Of a stretch of DNA of 64,000 nt, positions 50,185-59,015 are shown piece by piece. The stretch's first letter is position 1. Every line of letters starts with the position of its first letter. Source of the stretch: Lysinibacillus_B sp042920265 (GTDB lineage Bacteria; Bacillota; Bacilli; Bacillales_A; Planococcaceae); assembly GCF_042920265.1 (NCBI RefSeq), contig NZ_JBDQZI010000007.1:124001-188000 (forward strand). The letters are read 5' to 3'. Both the position numbers and the translations under genes were made by a program. The notes below the pieces were generated by a model. That model made no database searches and was not told the origin of the DNA. It saw only the letters and a program-made list of their open reading frames with translations.

Positions 50185-51072
50185 ATCTATAATATGAAAG
50201 TAATCTTTTACAATGTCAATGTAATGTTGCATGGCAAGTGGTAAATGGCGGTGACGCAAGTATGTTAAATAGACGGAACGATGTAGTAGTGGGTGATGAA
50301 TATTTCGTTGGACGATCGAATTAGCAGTCGGTCCTTGTAAATAACTTTCAGGTAAAATCGTAATCCCTAAATTTCCCCGCACAAGTGAGACGGCTGTTTC
50401 GAAATGCTCCACCTCGTAATAGATATTGGGATTAATATTTTCTGCATGAAAGGCGGTTAAAATATCTTTTCTAGATTGAAATCCTTCAGCACAAATAATA
50501 AAGGGCTCATTTTTTAAATCAGCTAGTGTTAAATGCTCCTTTTCGGCGAGCGGATGTTCTTTTGGAAATACGATGACGAGTGGTTCGTCGTATAATTTAA
50601 TCGCTGCTACGGCATCATCTTCCACTTGTTGATTTGTAATATTCACATGTGTATGCTGTGTTTTTAAAGATTTTTTCACTTCTGCTGCACTTAATACATC
50701 AGCAAGTTTAAAATGCATTTGAGGGTAAATGTTTTTGAGTTGATGAATAGTTGAAGGAACCCAATATTTCACGGATTCAATGACACCAAGGGCTATTTCA
50801 CCTTGTCCGAATTTACCAGTTTCATCCAATTCCTGACGTAAAATTTTTACGTTCAATAAAATCTCTTTTGCTCGTGCGTATAATAATTCTCCTACATCTG
50901 TAAGCTGTAATTTTCTAGTGTGACGTTCTAGAAGGGGGTGCCCTACCTCGGCTTCCAATTTTTTTATTGCAATAGAAAGAGATGGTTGCGAAATATGCAA
51001 TTGTTCCGATGCTTTTGAATAGCTCATTGAATCAACAAGCTGTATAAAATACTCTAGTTGTCTAATATCCAT
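50182..51072 (-). CDS. LysR-family transcriptional regulator
   Basis: A 296-residue regulator. The winged-helix domain (about 1-60) has SYSKASEQLHISQPSLSIAI; the effector-binding domain covers about 90-290. ATG 51072 (MDIRQLEYF) is preferred over 51087 because LysR proteins start this way. It is divergent from hutG with a 110-base gap containing a 21-base inverted repeat, so hutG and gltS are its likely targets, possibly with glutamate, histidine or formiminoglutamate as effector. The effector is inference. Confidence 0.9.
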   Translation of the reverse strand: MDIRQLEYFIQLVDSMSYSKASEQLHISQPSLSIAIKKLEAEVGHPLLERHTRKLQLTDVGELLYARAKEILLNVKILRQELDETGKFGQGEIALGVIESVKYWVPSTIHQLKNIYPQMHFKLADVLSAAEVKKSLKTQHTHVNITNQQVEDDAVAAIKLYDEPLVIVFPKEHPLAEKEHLTLADLKNEPFIICAEGFQSRKDILTAFHAENINPNIYYEVEHFETAVSLVRGNLGITILPESYLQGPTANSIVQRNIHHPLLHRSVYLTYLRHRHLPLAMQHYIDIVKDYFHIID

Positions 51073-51101
51073 GCTGTTTAACCTCATTTATAAATTTAAA
51101 C

Positions 51102-51122
51102 TATAATTTTATGTATATTATA
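51102..51122. promoter_or_regulatory. Candidate LysR operator between the LysR gene and hutG
   Basis: TATAAT-N9-ATTATA is an interrupted palindrome of 21 bases, of the size and spacing LysR proteins recognise. AT-richness makes chance occurrence possible, and it may partly be a promoter element. Confidence 0.35.
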
Positions 51123-51181
51123 TATTAGATTTATGATAAATGTAACAATATACTTAGATAGTACAGAGAGGAGTTCATGTT

Positions 51182-52117
51182 ATGGGAAAGACAAATTGGC
51201 AGGGGCGAGTAGATAATCCAGTGACACCGCTTACATTAAGATATCATCAAATAGTAAAAGTGATTGAGCATACCGCTTTATCTCAAGGTGAAAAGAGCGT
51301 AGCCTTTGTTGGTTTTGAATGTGAAGCAGGTGTAGCACGTAACCAAGGAAGAATTGGTGCAAAAGATGCACCACAAGCTTTACGCCAAGCATTATCAAGT
51401 ATATCTTGGCATGGTTCGGAAAAAAGTATGCTATATGATACAGGAAACATCACTTGTCATAATGATGAGTTAGAAGAGGCGCAACAGGCACTTGGTAAAA
51501 GAGTAAAGGATATTTTAGAGAAAAAAATCCCGGTCATTGTATTAGGTGGCGGTCATGAAACAACTTATGGTCATTACTTAGGTGTTCGCCAAGCATATCC
51601 ACAAGCTAAAATAGGCATTATTAATATTGATGCACATTTTGATATGCGACCATACGAAAAACAAACTTCATCTGGTACAATGTTCCGCCAAATTTTAGAT
51701 GAGGATTCAAATGCTTCTTATTTTGTTGTGGGAATTCAGCGTTATGGAAATACACGTGACTTGTTTGAACAAGCAAACAAATACGGGGTAAACTATATTT
51801 TAGAGGATGAGATGCTTGGGCATTTAGAACAAGTACAAGCAAGACTAGCTGAGTTTATCGAAGCACATGAAGTCGTATATGTCACGCTATGTACAGATGT
51901 ATTAAATGCGGCTGAGGCGCCTGGTGTAAGTGCTCCTTCACCATTTGGTCTATCTGCCATTCAAGTTCGTCACCTTCTTCGATTTATCACAGCATTTGAG
52001 AAAGTGGTTTCGTTTGATATATGCGAAGTCAATCCAGCATTAGATTTAGATTTACGCACAGTCAAATTAGGGGCTCATCTTATTAATGAAGTGGTTTTGC
52101 AATTTACAGATTTATGA
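51182..52117 (+). CDS. hutG: Formimidoylglutamase
   Basis: A 311-residue ureohydrolase (arginase family) converting N-formimidoyl-glutamate to glutamate and formamide, the last step of one histidine degradation route. Metal-binding motifs are GGGHETTYGH (about 120-129), NIDAHFDMRP (about 149-158) and SFDICEVNPALD (about 278-289). The N-terminal block GFECEAGVARNQGRIGAKDAP is HutG-like rather than arginase- or agmatinase-like. The other hut genes are not in the window. The next gene encodes a glutamate transporter, consistent with glutamate as the product. Confidence 0.87.
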   Translation: MGKTNWQGRVDNPVTPLTLRYHQIVKVIEHTALSQGEKSVAFVGFECEAGVARNQGRIGAKDAPQALRQALSSISWHGSEKSMLYDTGNITCHNDELEEAQQALGKRVKDILEKKIPVIVLGGGHETTYGHYLGVRQAYPQAKIGIINIDAHFDMRPYEKQTSSGTMFRQILDEDSNASYFVVGIQRYGNTRDLFEQANKYGVNYILEDEMLGHLEQVQARLAEFIEAHEVVYVTLCTDVLNAAEAPGVSAPSPFGLSAIQVRHLLRFITAFEKVVSFDICEVNPALDLDLRTVKLGAHLINEVVLQFTDL

Positions 52118-52204
52118 CACAAATTCGGGGATGATCAGTAATTCGATAAACTATTTATTGAATAGAACGGAAATCAACCCCAACTTACAAAAGGAGATTA
52201 AGAA

Positions 52205-53389
52205 ATGACATTCGATCAGACAGCGACAATTTTCCTAGCCGTATTTGTATTAACAATCGGCACAATTTTAATTAAACGTAGTCCTATTTTACAAAAATTC
52301 TGTATTCCGGCACCTGTAGTAGGTGGATTACTCTTTGCAATAATCGTCACGTTTTTAAAATATTTTAACATTGTTGAAATTACAGTAGATACATCACTAC
52401 AAAGTTTATTTATGATTACGTTCTTTACGACAGTAGGTCTAGGGGCAAGTTTTAGTCTTATTAAATTAGGTGGGAAATTATTAATTATTTATTGGATTGC
52501 AGCTGGTTCAATTGCAGTTATTCAAAATGTAGTTGGGGTTTCTCTTGCAAAAGTATTAGGCATTGAGCCGTTAATCGGTATGATGGCCGGTGCTGTATCG
52601 ATGTCTGGTGGACATGGTGGTGCAGCTGCTTATGGTCAAACAGTGGAAGCATTAGGCGTTAGTTCCGCATTATCAGTTGGTGCAGCGGCAGCTACTTTAG
52701 GTTTAGTTGCGGGTGGTTTAGTCGGTGGTCCTGTCGTTAAATATTTAATGACGAAATATAATTTAAAGCCATCTGAAACAGAATTGCAAAATGCTAAGGA
52801 AGTTGAAGAAGTAAAAGAGGAAATTACAACAGATAACTTCTTTACACAAGTATTACTCATTACATTTGCAATGGCAGTCGGTTCTTATATCGGTACTTGG
52901 TTCTCAGAAGCAACGGGTTATGCATTACCAGGTTATGTAGGGGCAATGTTTGCAGCGGTTATTGTCCGCAATGTTGTAGACCGTGTAGCGCCAAATGCCA
53001 TTAATATGCGTATTGTAGACTTAATTGGTGACATTACATTAGGAATTTTCTTATCAATGGCACTAATGAGTATTAAACTATGGGAAATTGCAGAATTAGC
53101 ATTACCATTATTAATCATTGTAGCGATTCAAGTTCTTATTGTAATTCTGTTCTCAATTTTCATTCTATTCCGCGTTTTAGGAAAAAACTTCGATGCAGCG
53201 GTGATGGTTTCGGGTTTCTGTGGTCATACACTCGGTGCTACGCCGAATGCGATGGCGAACATGGCAGCAGCAACAAGTCGCTTTGGCCCATCACGTACAG
53301 CATTTTTAGTTGTACCGATTGTCGGCGCGTTTTTAATTGATGTAATATCCATGCCGGTCATTATCTTTACAATTAATATGTTTGCGTAA
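52205..53389 (+). CDS. gltS: Sodium/glutamate symporter GltS
   Basis: A 394-residue membrane protein with about ten or more helices in two inverted halves. Family pore motifs are SMSGGHGGAAAYG (about 135-147) and GFCGHTLGATPNAMANM (about 338-354). A cytoplasmic linker rich in Glu/Lys lies near 198-215. It carries glutamate in with sodium. AAGGAGATT precedes the ATG. It lies 87 bases after hutG, probably in the same unit, and is followed by a good terminator. Confidence 0.93.
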   Translation: MTFDQTATIFLAVFVLTIGTILIKRSPILQKFCIPAPVVGGLLFAIIVTFLKYFNIVEITVDTSLQSLFMITFFTTVGLGASFSLIKLGGKLLIIYWIAAGSIAVIQNVVGVSLAKVLGIEPLIGMMAGAVSMSGGHGGAAAYGQTVEALGVSSALSVGAAAATLGLVAGGLVGGPVVKYLMTKYNLKPSETELQNAKEVEEVKEEITTDNFFTQVLLITFAMAVGSYIGTWFSEATGYALPGYVGAMFAAVIVRNVVDRVAPNAINMRIVDLIGDITLGIFLSMALMSIKLWEIAELALPLLIIVAIQVLIVILFSIFILFRVLGKNFDAAVMVSGFCGHTLGATPNAMANMAAATSRFGPSRTAFLVVPIVGAFLIDVISMPVIIFTINMFA

Positions 53390-53446
53390 AGTGACAATAT
53401 AGCACAACTGAGGGCGTATTTTAGCCCAATGCTCATAAGAAGCAAA

Positions 53447-53486
53447 ACACCAGAATGTTCATCAAACAGCATTCTGGTGTTTTTTC
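53447..53486 (+). terminator. Terminator of hutG-gltS
   Basis: An 11-bp perfect stem ACACCAGAATG/CATTCTGGTGT, loop of 12, then TTTTTTC. Confidence 0.87.
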
Positions 53487-53643
53487 ATTTTTCAAAAGGC
53501 CCCCGCTTTTAGCCATGTATTAATTAGGGAACAAAATTATTTACATATTATTACACTAAAATTAAAATAAATATAAAAAATTGTAACCTTTTACAAAGTT
53601 ATTCGACCAATTTATTGAATCCACTTTTAAAGGAGAGACAATC

Positions 53644-54558
53644 ATGAAAAAATCAGTACCATTTGCTTTATCCGCACTATTAGTAGGGGGAGCATTTGCA
53701 CCAGCTGGGTTTGCTAATGAGTTAGATGTTGTACCAGTAAATGCAAGTGAAAATGACGACAAAGAGGAGCAAGTCCAAGAAAGCTTCATCAAATTGACAG
53801 GAACATTCCCAGCGTTTGAAAAACGTGATAATGGGACGTACTATGCATTAATCGAACAACAAGATGACATGTTTAGCATCGTTGTAGGGGAAGATACAGT
53901 CGTCGTGGATAACACAGGCAAACCTGTAGAATTACAAGAAGGAATGGAATTTACAGCGTATGTCAATGCCAATAAACCGATGATTTTAATTTATCCACCA
54001 CAATATTCACCAGAGTTAATTGTTGTACAAACAGAAGAAATGGGCTTTGTAAAAGTGGCACAGTTCGATGAAAGCTTTGCAAATGAAGAGCTGAAATTAA
54101 ATATTTCAGAAGATACGGTAATTGAAAATCTATCAGGGACAGCTTTACAAGCAGAAGATATTGTAGGGAAAGATGTTGCTGTATTTTACACATTCACGAC
54201 ATTTAGCATTCCTGCACAAACAACACCATCAAAAATCATTGTTTTAAGCTACGATGAGGAAGAAGAAGTTTCCGAGGAAATGGCAGCGATTCAGCAAATT
54301 ATTGAGGGCGACTCCTATGTGGTGAATGGTGTGAAGATGGTACCACTTCGCCTAATTGCTGAAAAGTTAGGGTGGACTGTAAAAGCAACAGGTAAAGGGG
54401 CGATTCTATCTAAGCAAAATGCTTCATTTACGATTACACGCGGTGAAAAAGCGTACGGACATAACCGCGCATTGCATTATTTTGAAGAAGCACCTGCTTT
54501 ACTAGAACCAACAAAAACATATGTACCTGTAGATTTTGTTGAGTTATTATTACCATAA
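53644..54558 (+). CDS. Secreted protein with C-terminal copper-amine-oxidase-N-like (stalk) domain
   Basis: A 304-residue exported protein. The signal peptide is MKKSVPFALSALLVGGAFAP with likely cleavage after GFA-NE (about 24). The middle (about 45-200) is beta-rich and unknown (FIKLTGTFPAFEKRDNGTYY). The last 90 residues match the stalk domain: VNGVKMVPLRLIAEKLGWTV...TYVPVDFVELL. Such domains are common on firmicute surface and secreted proteins; the function is not established. AAAGGAGAG precedes the ATG. Monocistronic, ending at a strong two-way terminator. Confidence 0.82.
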   Translation: MKKSVPFALSALLVGGAFAPAGFANELDVVPVNASENDDKEEQVQESFIKLTGTFPAFEKRDNGTYYALIEQQDDMFSIVVGEDTVVVDNTGKPVELQEGMEFTAYVNANKPMILIYPPQYSPELIVVQTEEMGFVKVAQFDESFANEELKLNISEDTVIENLSGTALQAEDIVGKDVAVFYTFTTFSIPAQTTPSKIIVLSYDEEEEVSEEMAAIQQIIEGDSYVVNGVKMVPLRLIAEKLGWTVKATGKGAILSKQNASFTITRGEKAYGHNRALHYFEEAPALLEPTKTYVPVDFVELLLP

Positions 54559-54605
54559 ATTTTAAATCATATATGTTAGACAAAATGGGCATTTGTTAAT
54601 AGTCG

Positions 54606-54643
54606 GCGAGGTGTGTTGTACAATACAACACACCTCGCTTTAT
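54606..54643. terminator. Bidirectional terminator
   Basis: A perfect 15-bp stem GCGAGGTGTGTTGTA/TACAACACACCTCGC has a 3-base loop and is followed by TTTATT. It lies between the secreted-protein gene and the converging rnz. Confidence 0.85.
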
Positions 54644-55578
54644 TCTTTTGTTAACTGTCCGTTTTTGAGTTCAAATAGCGCAAAATCGTCTGCTACGAAT
54701 GTATGGGGGAATACTGTCCGCGCTTCATTCACTAATTTTTCTACATCTTGCTTTAAAAAGCGAGCGCTAATATGTGTCATAATTAAGTTCTTCGCCTGTG
54801 CCTTTTTAGCAACTGTTGCTGCTTCTACATTTGTTGCATGTCCATAACTAGCAGCTAAATTTGTTGTAGAAGCATCAAATGTCGCTTCATGTACAACGAG
54901 ATCTGCCTCTTTTGCAAGGGTAATAGAGGCATCGCAATATTTTGTATCCCCTAAAATGGTAACAGTGAATCCTGGTTTAGGTGCACTCAATACATCGCTT
55001 GCTTTCACGATAGTGCCATCTTCGAGCGTTACGTTGTGACCTAATTTTAACTCTTTATAAAGCGGTCCCCGAGGTACGCCGAGTGCCTGCACTTTTTCGA
55101 CGAGTAATTGTCCAGGTAAATCTTTTTGTTCGATACGGTAGCCGAAGCACTCGATCACATGCTGTAATTTTTTAGCGTGCACAACAAAATGGGCATCTTC
55201 ATATATAATGCCTTCTTGTACGTCAATAAAATGAATCGGATAGGTCAAATGTGTGTTAGACATTTGAAGCGCTGTTTCAATAAATGTTTGAACATGAGCA
55301 GGACCGTAAATAGTTAATGGTGATTCACCACCTAAAAATGAACGAGAGCTTAACAAGCCTGGAAGACCAAAAATATGGTCGCCATGTACATGCGTAATAA
55401 AGATTTTATCGATACGGCGTGGTCTGATTGCTGTACGTAAAATTTGATGTTGTGTTCCTTCTCCGCAATCGAATAACCAAATACTTCCGATTTCATCTAA
55501 TAGCTTAAGGGCGATGGATGTTACATTGCGTTCTTTGGAAGGCATACCTGCTCCTGTTCCTAAAAATTGTAGTTGCAT
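54640..55578 (-). CDS. rnz: Ribonuclease Z
   Basis: A 312-residue metallo-beta-lactamase-fold endonuclease that trims 3' ends of tRNA precursors lacking CCA. The zinc motif HxHxDH is H63-x-H65-x-D67-H68 in THVHGDHIFGLPG. Further ligands are in VVHEATFD and TNLAASYGHAT and in LIMTHISARF. The N-terminal block MQLQFLGTGAGMPSKERN and the length match the short bacterial form. Together with RNase P RNA at 16175 the window holds both tRNA end-processing activities. Confidence 0.95.
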   Translation of the reverse strand: MQLQFLGTGAGMPSKERNVTSIALKLLDEIGSIWLFDCGEGTQHQILRTAIRPRRIDKIFITHVHGDHIFGLPGLLSSRSFLGGESPLTIYGPAHVQTFIETALQMSNTHLTYPIHFIDVQEGIIYEDAHFVVHAKKLQHVIECFGYRIEQKDLPGQLLVEKVQALGVPRGPLYKELKLGHNVTLEDGTIVKASDVLSAPKPGFTVTILGDTKYCDASITLAKEADLVVHEATFDASTTNLAASYGHATNVEAATVAKKAQAKNLIMTHISARFLKQDVEKLVNEARTVFPHTFVADDFALFELKNGQLTKE

Positions 55579-55595
55579 AAAATTCCTCTTTTCGT

Positions 55596-56402
55596 TTATT
55601 GCTTCATTGCCGCATGAAAATAATCAATTGGCACAAATAATCCCACTTTGCCGTGTTCTTCTGTTTTTAATGTAGCAAAGACAATACCGACAACTTCTCC
55701 TGTTTCGGTAATAATAGGGCTACCGCTATTTCCTTTATAAACAGGAGCTTGCATCATCATCACAGGCTGCTCCCAGTCCGTTAACTGTATCCAATCGAGT
55801 ACAGTTCCCTCGTTTGCAATGCCTGTAAAATATAATGGGTTCCCGATAAAATAGATATGTTCTTCTGCGTTATACGTATAAGTTTGTGCGACTTGTAAGT
55901 GTGGTAAATCCTCACCCGTTACTTTTATAAGTGCTGTATCAATGTCAGGGTAGGTTGCAATTACTTCCGCTTCATAGATGCCGTCATCAGGAAATACAAC
56001 CGTCAACTGGAGTGCATCATTAATGACATGTTCATTCGTAATAATATAACCATCATTTGAAATCGCAAAACCAGTTCCTTTACTATCGCTAGTTGATATT
56101 TCTACAACGGCCTTTTTATATTGCTGAATATCTTCCTGATTCGATAATTTAGTAGATACTTGTAAAAATTCAATCGCAGGAATGGAGTATATATTCAGTA
56201 CAATGGCAAATGTATTAAAAACAAGTATACATGCCATAATCCACACAAACATCCTTATCATAGGTGTTTGTCTTTTTTTTATAACACCATGTTTCCGCCG
56301 TTCTCGTTCTTCTGCTAATGCTTTTTGCTGTTCTTCTAATACGAGCTCCAAAAATTCTTCTTCAGTGAGCTCTTCGTGTTTATTCGAATCGTTTTCTGTC
56401 AT
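55596..56402 (-). CDS. Membrane-anchored trypsin-like serine protease (no PDZ)
   Basis: A 268-residue protein. The charged N-terminal cytoplasmic part (about 1-48, EELTEEEFLELVLEEQQKAL) precedes one membrane segment (about 50-72, MFVWIMACILVFNTFAIVL) and a trypsin-like domain outside. Catalytic residues: His in ITNEHVIND, Asp in DIDTALIKV, Ser in YKGNSGSPI. There is no PDZ domain, unlike HtrA/DegP. The frame runs on upstream to 56480. ATG 56402 follows AGGAGG and gives a sensible N-terminus. Probably a cell-surface quality-control or regulatory protease. Confidence 0.85.
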   Translation of the reverse strand: MTENDSNKHEELTEEEFLELVLEEQQKALAEERERRKHGVIKKRQTPMIRMFVWIMACILVFNTFAIVLNIYSIPAIEFLQVSTKLSNQEDIQQYKKAVVEISTSDSKGTGFAISNDGYIITNEHVINDALQLTVVFPDDGIYEAEVIATYPDIDTALIKVTGEDLPHLQVAQTYTYNAEEHIYFIGNPLYFTGIANEGTVLDWIQLTDWEQPVMMMQAPVYKGNSGSPIITETGEVVGIVFATLKTEEHGKVGLFVPIDYFHAAMKQ

Positions 56403-56486
56403 ATAAAAGAGCCTCCTATATCCATTTAAGTGTAATAGATGAAATACAGTGGAGCAATGGATAAGTAGGAATAGGATCATAAGATT

Positions 56487-57218
56487 CTATTTTAGCAGTT
56501 CTAGTATTAATTGGACGATTAAAATCGCTGTAATCATACGTAATAAGTACTTCGCTAGTTTGGCACTGACTTTTCTTGCTAATAGGATGCCGAGTTGCGC
56601 ACCAATGATGGAACCAATCATTAAAGCGAGTGTTTGTGCCCATAATATTTGTCCATTTACAATATACATCAACGCTGCACCGAAACATGTCGCAAAGATG
56701 CCGACGCGCCCTAATACAACGGCCTTCATATACGCTAATTTTTCACTTGCATAAATGTATAAAAGGAGTGTGCCGCTTCCGGGACCGAATAGGCCATCGT
56801 AAACACCAACTCCAATAAGTAGGGAAGCTGTTCGTTTTTTAACACGTAGTTGCAATTGTTCTCCGAAATCTGTTTTTCCGAAAAATGAGAGAACAAAAGC
56901 AAACAGTAATAAGCATAGAGCGATCATTGTGAGTGTTTGTTCTGTAAATAATGACGCAAGTCCTCCACCTAATAATCCACCAATAAAGCAAAGTACGATA
57001 ATAGGGAATACTTCTTCCTTAGTTATTTCTTTTCGTTTCAATACCGAATAAAAGTTTGACAAGGTAGAGACGGTATTTGCTACTTTATTTGCTCCAATCG
57101 CAGCGTGTACAGGCATGCCAAGTAATAACATCGTGGGTAATGTAATGAGTCCACCACCACCAGCAAGTGTACCAATTACATTTCCGAAAAACCCAATTAC
57201 GAATAAAATGAATAACAT
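56487..57218 (-). CDS. TSUP (TauE/SafE) family permease
   Basis: A 243-residue membrane protein with about eight hydrophobic segments. Family blocks are GTLAGGGGLITLPTMLLLGMP (shown in part; about 16-36) and GVYDGLFGPGSGTLLL (about 131-146). TSUP proteins export or import sulfite, sulfonates or other organic anions; the substrate here is not determinable. GAAAGAAGG precedes the ATG. It is divergent from malic enzyme with a 478-base gap rich in palindromic sites. Confidence 0.87.
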   Translation of the reverse strand: MLFILFVIGFFGNVIGTLAGGGGLITLPTMLLLGMPVHAAIGANKVANTVSTLSNFYSVLKRKEITKEEVFPIIVLCFIGGLLGGGLASLFTEQTLTMIALCLLLFAFVLSFFGKTDFGEQLQLRVKKRTASLLIGVGVYDGLFGPGSGTLLLYIYASEKLAYMKAVVLGRVGIFATCFGAALMYIVNGQILWAQTLALMIGSIIGAQLGILLARKVSAKLAKYLLRMITAILIVQLILELLK

Positions 57219-57341
57219 AAAAATCCTTCTTTCAATGATGAATACTTTTATAACTGTACAGGAAAGCTAAGTGAAAAGAAATATTAAGCGAGTGTATGTG
57301 GCATGTAAAGATAGTGTTTAAAATGTGAATAAATTGTGTCA

Positions 57342-57359
57342 TTGTGTAGCTTTTCACAT
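57342..57359. promoter_or_regulatory. Fnr/Rex-like palindrome 1 (malic enzyme/TSUP gap)
   Basis: TTGTGTAGCTTTTCACAT matches the Rex consensus TTGTGAA-N4-TTCACAA at 12 of 14 positions. Its inner 16 bases match the Fnr pattern TGTGA-N6-TCACA at 9 of 10. Sequence alone does not choose between the two. Confidence 0.4.
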
Positions 57360-57377
57360 AAATCTCATAGAGATACT

Positions 57378-57395
57378 TTGTGAAACAATTCATAT
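57378..57395. promoter_or_regulatory. Fnr/Rex-like palindrome 2 (malic enzyme/TSUP gap)
   Basis: TTGTGAAACAATTCATAT has a full left half-site. It matches the Rex consensus at 12 of 14 and the Fnr pattern at 9 of 10 (57379-57394). Its centre is 36 bases from that of the first site. Confidence 0.4.
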
Positions 57396-57461
57396 ATTGC
57401 ATGAGAAAATGAAACGTGTACTACTTCACAAAAAACCCTATGCTATAAAACGGTTCATAAA

Positions 57462-57499
57462 ATGTAAGTGCTTTCTTTAATTATATTAATATAATTAAA
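57462..57499. promoter_or_regulatory. cre-like site plus perfect 24-bp AT palindrome upstream of malic enzyme
   Basis: ATGTAAGTGCTTTCT (57462-57476) fits the cre consensus WTGNAANCGNWNNCW with one mismatch (T for the central C). It is immediately followed by a 24-bp perfect palindrome whose half is TTTAATTATATT (57476-57499). Confidence 0.4.
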
Positions 57500-57607
57500 T
57501 GTAACCTAAATATAGGAAAAATAATTTGTGAAATATTGAGCATTTGATGAGAAAATAAGGGTTTTTAACGATTAGGGATTTTCTTTCAAAAAAAAATAAT
57601 ATTATTG

Positions 57608-57636
57608 TTGACTTTGCTTTGGTAAAGCAATATGAT
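57608..57636 (+). promoter_or_regulatory. Promoter of malic enzyme gene with inverted repeat in the spacer
   Basis: TTGACT (57608-57613) and TATGAT (57631-57636) are separated by exactly 17 bases. The spacer is itself an inverted repeat, TTGCTTT-ggt-AAAGCAA (57614-57630). A repressor bound there would block RNA polymerase. The gene starts 60 bases downstream with AGGAGG. Confidence 0.72.
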
Positions 57637-57696
57637 ACTAAAATATAAAGGGCTAGAATAGAAAGAAAATTGTGATTAATTAGGAGGAATTCAACA

Positions 57697-58905
57697 GTGG
57701 ATTTAATGAAAAAGTCTTTAGAAATGCATGAACATTATGGTGGGAAAATGGAAATACGTGCAAAGGTACCTGTGCAAGATAAATATGATTTAAGCTTAGC
57801 GTATTCACCAGGGGTAGCAGCTCCATGTCTTGAAATTGAAAAAAATCCATCATTAGTATATGACTATACAATGAAAGGGAATTTAGTGGCGATTGTTACA
57901 GATGGTACAGCGGTTTTAGGATTAGGAGATATTGGGCCAGAAGCAGCATTGCCAGTAATGGAAGGGAAAGCATTATTATTAAAGCGTTTTGCTAATGTAG
58001 ATGCTGTACCTGTATGTTTAGGCACGAAAGATGTAGATGAAATTGTCCGTGTTGTAAAGGCCATTTCACCAACTTATGGTGGTATTAACTTAGAAGATAT
58101 TTCTGCTCCGCGTTGTTTTGAAATTGAAGACCGTTTACGTGCAGAATGTAATATTCCTGTATTCCATGATGACCAACATGGAACGGCAATCGTAGTAGGT
58201 GCAGGACTAATTAATGCAAATAAAATCATCGGTAAAGAAGTTGAAACGATGAAAGTTGTGATTAACGGTGCTGGTGCTGCAGGTATTGCGATTTTACGTA
58301 TCTTACTGCAAATGGGCTATAAAAACGTTGTCATGTGCGATACGAAAGGCATTATTTACGAAGGTCGTCCTGAAGGGATGAACCCAATTAAAGACGGTAT
58401 TGCTAATTTAACAAATCCTGAGGGGTTACGCGGTTCATTAGATGATGCATTAGTAGGGGCGGACGTATTTATCGGTGTATCCGTTGCCGATTTATTAACA
58501 GAAGCACATATTAAATCGATGGCGAAAGATCCGATTATATTTGCATTAGCAAATCCAAACCCAGAAATTACACCTGCAAATGCAAAGGCGTGGGGTGTCC
58601 GTATTATTGGTACTGGTCGTTCGGACTATCCAAATCAAATTAATAATATGTTAGCATTCCCAGGTATTTTCCGCGGGGCACTAGATGTACGTGCTACAGA
58701 TATTAATGAAGCGATGAAATTAGCTGCTGTAGAAGCGATTGCATCTCTTGTGACAGAAGAAGAGTTAAATGAAGAATTTGTTATACCAAGCTCAATGGAT
58801 GAGCGTGTGGCAGGGGTAGTAGCTAAAGCAGTTGGTTCTGCTGCGATTGATTCTGGTGTATCTGAATTATTCAATCAACCACTAAAAGATATCGTTGCTA
58901 TGTAA
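57697..58905 (+). CDS. Malic enzyme (oxaloacetate-decarboxylating malate dehydrogenase)
   Basis: A 402-residue enzyme of the short prokaryotic type: malate plus NAD(P) gives pyruvate, CO2 and NAD(P)H. Motifs are SLAYSPGVAAPC (about 26-37), the catalytic lysine region ALPVMEGKALLLKRF, metal ligands in LEDISAPRCFEIEDRL and FHDDQHGTAIV, and the dinucleotide motif VINGAGAAGIAI (about 189-200). Length and sequence are like Bacillus YtsJ (NADP-preferring), but cofactor choice is not certain. The GTG start follows TTAGGAGG. Monocistronic, with a heavily decorated upstream region. Confidence 0.92.
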   Translation: MDLMKKSLEMHEHYGGKMEIRAKVPVQDKYDLSLAYSPGVAAPCLEIEKNPSLVYDYTMKGNLVAIVTDGTAVLGLGDIGPEAALPVMEGKALLLKRFANVDAVPVCLGTKDVDEIVRVVKAISPTYGGINLEDISAPRCFEIEDRLRAECNIPVFHDDQHGTAIVVGAGLINANKIIGKEVETMKVVINGAGAAGIAILRILLQMGYKNVVMCDTKGIIYEGRPEGMNPIKDGIANLTNPEGLRGSLDDALVGADVFIGVSVADLLTEAHIKSMAKDPIIFALANPNPEITPANAKAWGVRIIGTGRSDYPNQINNMLAFPGIFRGALDVRATDINEAMKLAAVEAIASLVTEEELNEEFVIPSSMDERVAGVVAKAVGSAAIDSGVSELFNQPLKDIVAM

Positions 58906-58938
58906 TCCATTACTACATGTTAATGTAGGATAAAAAAA

Positions 58939-58978
58939 GAGGGTGTTTGAAAAGGGGTAACTTTTCAAACATCCTCTT
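58939..58978. terminator. Bidirectional terminator
   Basis: GAGGGTGTTTGAAAAG pairs with CTTTTCAAACATCCTC (one G-T), loop of 6. On the minus strand it is followed by TTTTTTT, so it also ends purC. Confidence 0.82.
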
Positions 58979-59015
58979 GTACATATAAACTAAAAGACTT
59001 TGTTTTGTTTTACAA

